Positions 60,842-64,000 of a DNA stretch of 64,000 nt are shown piece after piece (positions within the stretch are counted from its first letter, which is position 1; each line of letters opens with the position of its first letter). The stretch comes from Burkholderiaceae bacterium (GTDB lineage: Bacteria > Pseudomonadota > Gammaproteobacteria > Burkholderiales > Burkholderiaceae_B), in NCBI GenBank assembly GCA_021208885.1, contig JAJOJF010000029.1, positions 1 to 64,000 on the forward strand. The letters run 5' to 3'. A program made the translations under genes and the position numbers. The notes below the pieces were generated by a model. It made no database searches and was not told the origin of the DNA. It saw only the letters and a list, made by a program, of their open reading frames with translations.

Positions 60842-62464
60842 ATGGGTAAGGCTCTTGTTCGCGATGCGGCCAATTACGTGCCGTTGTCGCCATTGAACTT
60901 TTTGGTGCGCGCTGCTGCCGTTTATCCGCAGCGCACGGCCTTGGCTCATGGCGATCTCAGGCAAACGTGGGCGCAAACTTACGAGCGCTGCCGTAGGTTT
61001 GCCAGTGCCTTGATCAAATTGAACATCAAGCGCGGCGACGTCGTCGCAGTCATGGCGCCGAACATTCCTGCACTTTACGAGGCTCATTTTGGGGTGCCGA
61101 TGGCTGGCGCCACGCTTTTGGCGTTAAACACCCGCTTGGATGCTGACACCACAGCCTATATTCTCGATCATTCCGAGACCAAAGTGCTGCTTTGCGACCG
61201 CGAGTTCTCGGACCTGATGAGCGCAGTGCTGCCCAAGCTCACCCACACAATCACCGTGATCGATATCAATGATCCGGTCTATGAGGGGGCGGGCCATGCC
61301 CTCGGAGAGATCGATTACGAGCAGTTGTTGGCTAGCGGCGATCCTTTGTTTGAAATGCTGATGCCAGAAGACGAGTGGGACAGCATCACACTGAACTACA
61401 CGTCGGGCACGACTGGCCGACCCAAGGGGGCGCTGTATTCGCATCGCGCTACCTACCTAAATGCCATGGGCAACATGGTCTCAGCTGGCATGAAACTGCA
61501 GTCGACCTATCTCTGGACCTTGCCGATGTTTCACTGCAACGGCTGGTGCTTCCCATGGACGCTGGCCATGATTGCGGGCACCAATGTCTGCTTGCGCCGA
61601 GTGGAACCCAAGGCGATCTTTGCGGCAATTAGAGATCATCACGTTGAATATTTCTGTGCCGCTCCGGTCGTGCTGACGATGTTGGCACATTCTCCCAAAG
61701 AGCATCACTTCAAGCCCGACTGGCTGGTGCAGGTCATCACCGGCGGCGCAGCCCCGCCAGCGGCATTAATTGCGGCCATGTCTGAACTTCGTATCGAAGT
61801 CACGCACATGTATGGGCTCACAGAAACACTGGGGCCATCGGTCATTTGTGCCTGGCATGATGAATGGAATGACTTGAGCCTAGATGAACAAGCCCGGCTC
61901 AAGAGCCGCATTGGTGTGCGTAAACACACGATGGAAGATGCGATGGTGGTTGACTCGCAAAGCATGGAGCCGGTGCCTTGGGATGGCAGGACCATCGGTG
62001 AGCTGGTCATGCGTGGCAATACGGTGATGAAGGGGTATCTGAAAAACCCCGAAGCTACCAAGCAGGCGTTTCATGGTGGTTGGTTCCATAGCGGTGACTT
62101 GGTTGTGGTACACCCGGATGGTTATTTTGAAGTTAAAGATCGCCTCAAAGACATCGTGATTTCTGGTGGCGAGAACATTTCAACTGTGGAAGTTGAAGGC
62201 GTGCTCTACCGTCATCCCGCGGTGCTTGAGGCGGCAGTGGTTGCCATGCCTCATGAGAAGTGGGGCGAGACGCCTTGTGCGTTCGTCACGCTTAAAGACG
62301 GAGCCCAGGCGAGTTCTGATGACATCGTTAAATTCTGCCGTGAGCATTTGGCAGGGTTTAAGGTGCCACACAAAATTGTGTTCGCGGCGCTACCTAAAAC
62401 TTCAACGGGCAAAATCCAGAAGTTTGTATTGCGGGAGCAAGCCAGGGAATTATCTGGTAACTGA
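60842..62464 (+). CDS. AMP-forming acyl-CoA ligase (LvaE-like role)
   Basis: A 540-residue ANL-superfamily ligase. P-loop-like motif YTSGTTGRPKGALYSH near residues 182-197, A5 motif MYGLTETLGPS near 322-332, GELVMRGNTVMKGYLKN near 385-401, hinge SGGENIS near 440-446, and the catalytic Lys in KTSTGKIQKF near 518-527. The N-terminal YVPLSPLNFLVRAAAVYPQRTAL is typical of short/medium-chain acid ligases of the AAE7/DmdB-like group. It would activate a carboxylic acid to its CoA ester as the first step of the operon's pathway. Confidence 0.9.
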   Translation: MGKALVRDAANYVPLSPLNFLVRAAAVYPQRTALAHGDLRQTWAQTYERCRRFASALIKLNIKRGDVVAVMAPNIPALYEAHFGVPMAGATLLALNTRLDADTTAYILDHSETKVLLCDREFSDLMSAVLPKLTHTITVIDINDPVYEGAGHALGEIDYEQLLASGDPLFEMLMPEDEWDSITLNYTSGTTGRPKGALYSHRATYLNAMGNMVSAGMKLQSTYLWTLPMFHCNGWCFPWTLAMIAGTNVCLRRVEPKAIFAAIRDHHVEYFCAAPVVLTMLAHSPKEHHFKPDWLVQVITGGAAPPAALIAAMSELRIEVTHMYGLTETLGPSVICAWHDEWNDLSLDEQARLKSRIGVRKHTMEDAMVVDSQSMEPVPWDGRTIGELVMRGNTVMKGYLKNPEATKQAFHGGWFHSGDLVVVHPDGYFEVKDRLKDIVISGGENISTVEVEGVLYRHPAVLEAAVVAMPHEKWGETPCAFVTLKDGAQASSDDIVKFCREHLAGFKVPHKIVFAALPKTSTGKIQKFVLREQARELSGN

Positions 62465-62545
62465 TTAGTCGGCATAATCAACGCTCAATTTCTTTGAGAA
62501 TTCCTCGAGTAAGATATCTCGACCAAATTTTCTAGAACATCCGCC

Positions 62546-63736
62546 ATGAGCCAGCCATTGTCCTACTTCCCCGGCCTGCGATTCTTGCATTCGCCGGGCC
62601 CTACTCACGTGCCCAAAGCTGTCATGGATGCAATGTCCGAGCAGCCCATGGACATGGCCGATGAGCGGCTTGATCCGCTGATTGCTGATTGTGAAGAGGG
62701 TCTGCGCTCAATCATGAAGAGCGATGATGCCGAAGTGTTCATTTATTCGTCCAACGGCCATGGCGTGTGGGAAGCTGTCACCGTCAATCTGGCATCCCCC
62801 GGACAAAAGGTCTTGGTTGCAAGCACCGGGCATTTCTCGGACTCCTGGGCACTGATGACCGAGGCCATGGGCGTTGAGGTGGTGCGTACCCCCTATCGGG
62901 AAGGCTATCCCATTGATCCGGCTGACATTGAGCAGGCTCTGGGGGCTGATCGTGCAAACGAGATTGTCGCAGTCTATGTTGTGCAGACTGATACAGCTTC
63001 GAGTATTACGAGTGATGTGCCAGCGATCCGCGAGGCGATGAACCGCGCGGGTCATCCGGCGTTGCTGGTCGTAGACGTGGTGGCCTCGCTGGCTGCAGCA
63101 CCGTACGGGATGGATGCCTGGGGTGTGGATGTGACCTTGGGTGCTTCGCAAAAGGGCTTGATGTGTCCGCCCGGCATGGCATTTTGTGCAGCGAATGCTC
63201 GTGCAATTGAAGTGGCCAGAGCTAATCCGGCGAATCGTTTCTACTGGGACTGGGAGCGTCGTCGTGGAGCGCCGTCCTACAAGAAGTTCTGCGGCACACC
63301 CCCTCAGAGCTTTTTGCAGGGCTTGCGCACGGCGATCAGTTTGTTGCATCAGGAGGGGTTGGACAATGTGTTGGCGCGCCATCGTCGATTTGCTGCCGCG
63401 GTTCAGGCGGCCGTTGAGGTCTGGGCTGAAGGCGGCCAGATGCAGTTTATCTGTCAGATCCCGTCAGCGCGCTCTGTCTCGGTGACCACCATCGAGATTA
63501 ATGGCGTTGCCCCTGACATGATCCGTCAGGTGGCACGTGAGCAATTTAATGTCTCACTCGCTGGTGGTTTGGGACCATTTTTTGGGCGGGCATTTCGTAT
63601 CGGTCACTTGGGTGACTTGAGCGCACCCATGGTGCTAGGTTGCCTGAGTGCGGTGGAAGGCACGTTGCGCAGCTTGCAGGTGCCGATCGGATCCGGGGCA
63701 ATTAACGCTGCGCTTGATGCGTTAAAAGCGCAGTGA
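62546..63736 (+). CDS. Class V aminotransferase (serine/alanine-glyoxylate aminotransferase family)
   Basis: A 396-residue class V PLP aminotransferase. N-terminal FLHSPGPTHVPKAVMDAMSEQ near residues 13-33; SSNGHGVWEAVTVNLASPGQKVL near 68-90 for phosphate binding; PLP-Lys in VTLGASQKGLMCPPGMAF near 187-204; C-terminal RIGHLGDLSAPMVLGCLSAVEGTL. These match SgaA-type serine- or alanine-glyoxylate aminotransferase, which also includes aspartate-glyoxylate enzymes of the BhcA type. It is 81 bp after the ligase and could accept glyoxylate or a 2-oxo acid. The specific donor is not decided by sequence. Confidence 0.9.
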   Translation: MSQPLSYFPGLRFLHSPGPTHVPKAVMDAMSEQPMDMADERLDPLIADCEEGLRSIMKSDDAEVFIYSSNGHGVWEAVTVNLASPGQKVLVASTGHFSDSWALMTEAMGVEVVRTPYREGYPIDPADIEQALGADRANEIVAVYVVQTDTASSITSDVPAIREAMNRAGHPALLVVDVVASLAAAPYGMDAWGVDVTLGASQKGLMCPPGMAFCAANARAIEVARANPANRFYWDWERRRGAPSYKKFCGTPPQSFLQGLRTAISLLHQEGLDNVLARHRRFAAAVQAAVEVWAEGGQMQFICQIPSARSVSVTTIEINGVAPDMIRQVAREQFNVSLAGGLGPFFGRAFRIGHLGDLSAPMVLGCLSAVEGTLRSLQVPIGSGAINAALDALKAQ

Positions 63737-63794
63737 CGCCTGGTCTTTGTCAGTTATTGGCGGTGTTCTATTCTCGAGTCTGCTACATTGTGCC

Positions 63795-63820
63795 GTGACT
63801 GTGCATGCATGCGATGTCAC
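63795..63820. promoter_or_regulatory. Imperfect 26-bp palindrome before the last gene
   Basis: GTGAC and GTCAC enclose a perfect 10-bp palindrome GCATGCATGC with three-base mismatches each side. The element ends 15 bp before the start codon of the exported-protein gene and could be a protein-binding site or mRNA structure. Confidence 0.4.
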
Positions 63821-63835
63821 GAAGCGGGGTGCGTA

Positions 63836-64000
63836 ATGGGACTTGGTGAACTTGTGAATCAGACGGGGAAGACTGTCAAATTCGTTAAAAAATTGAGCTT
63901 GATGTTATTGGGGTTGGCCACGGCGGTGGCTATCGATGGTGTCGATGCTCATGCATCAACCTCAAGCAATTCGGCGACCCAACCGATTTGGCTAATGGGT
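63836..64000 (+). CDS. N-terminus of an exported protein (cut by window end)
   Basis: The reading frame from ATG 63836 stays open for 55 codons to the window edge. It starts MGLGELVNQTGKTVKFVKKL, followed by a hydrophobic stretch LMLLGLATAVAI and an AHA-type cleavage site before STSSNSATQP, i.e. a Sec signal peptide of about 41 residues, longer than average. The start of the mature protein is Ser/Thr-rich. The ribosome site (GGGG around 63826-63829) supports the start. Function cannot be told from this fragment. Confidence 0.75.
   Translation, partial: MGLGELVNQTGKTVKFVKKLSLMLLGLATAVAIDGVDAHASTSSNSATQPIWLMG

Noticed and set aside
1-64000. CRISPR arrays, tRNA or rRNA genes
   Set aside because: No regularly spaced repeats and no recognisable tRNA or rRNA segments were noticed on reading; a tRNAscan and CRISPR search would settle it.

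Overview
The window looks like a chromosomal segment of a betaproteobacterium, most likely order Burkholderiales and tentatively an Alcaligenaceae-type organism. This is inferred from gene content: a Tct/Bug tripartite tricarboxylate transporter, a DUF4212/sodium-solute symporter acetate-type module, pqqABCDE, a cox-type molybdenum hydroxylase cluster and moderate GC by eye. No rRNA, tRNA or CRISPR was seen. The gene content is that of an aerobic heterotroph living on organic acids.

Region by region. (1) 1-4744: a PotA-like ABC ATPase gene (minus strand) is split by an IS1634-family element, which itself carries a nested IS66-family element. Both insertions can be reconstructed to the base from target duplications. 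(2) 4.9-10.7 kb: a LysR regulator divergent from alanine dehydrogenase, then SelO, acetate kinase and NudC. (3) 10.8-16.5 kb: an SMR transporter, a small membrane protein, the DUF4212/SSS symporter pair, and a divergent cNMP-CBS-DUF294 regulator that is frameshifted at a T5A5 tract, followed by a DnaQ-like exonuclease. (4) 16.7-23.5 kb: an MFS exporter, a polytopic membrane protein, an OmpR/EnvZ-type two-component system, a Spy/CpxP-like periplasmic protein and a Ca/Na exchanger. Tandem TTTCA repeats lie both before the response regulator and between the Spy-like and exchanger genes. (5) 23.5-29.5 kb: a split ThDP decarboxylase (ComDE-like) with an MFS transporter and a GT9 glycosyltransferase; then a D-malate/tartrate dehydrogenase convergent with O-acetylhomoserine sulfhydrylase. 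(6) 29.6-34.3 kb: pqqABCDE, including a 24-residue pqqA, and a ferric-reductase-like flavoprotein. (7) 34.3-40.7 kb: two GSTs around a proXWV glycine-betaine ABC operon, and an MHS-family transporter. (8) 40.7-48.1 kb: a form-II-type cox cluster (S-L-M-D-E-G-F order). (9) 48.3-53.3 kb: nfeD with two floA paralogues, a Pro-rich membrane protein and an oxidoreductase. (10) 53.3-63.7 kb: a tctCBA transporter operon divergent from nadX, an acyl-CoA dehydrogenase, an SDR, an APH-type kinase, an acyl-CoA ligase and a class V aminotransferase. (11) The window ends in the N-terminus of an exported protein.

The most interesting system is the 57.8-62.5 kb operon. It combines a ligase, a ketoreductase, an APH-type kinase and an acyl-CoA dehydrogenase of the ACAD10/11 type, the same enzyme classes as the Pseudomonas lva levulinate pathway but without an LvaB-like gene. 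It may be a compact 4-hydroxy/4-keto acid pathway fed by the adjacent Tct transporter. The duplicated floA locus, the shared TTTCA repeats of the two-component region and the nested IS are the next most useful observations.
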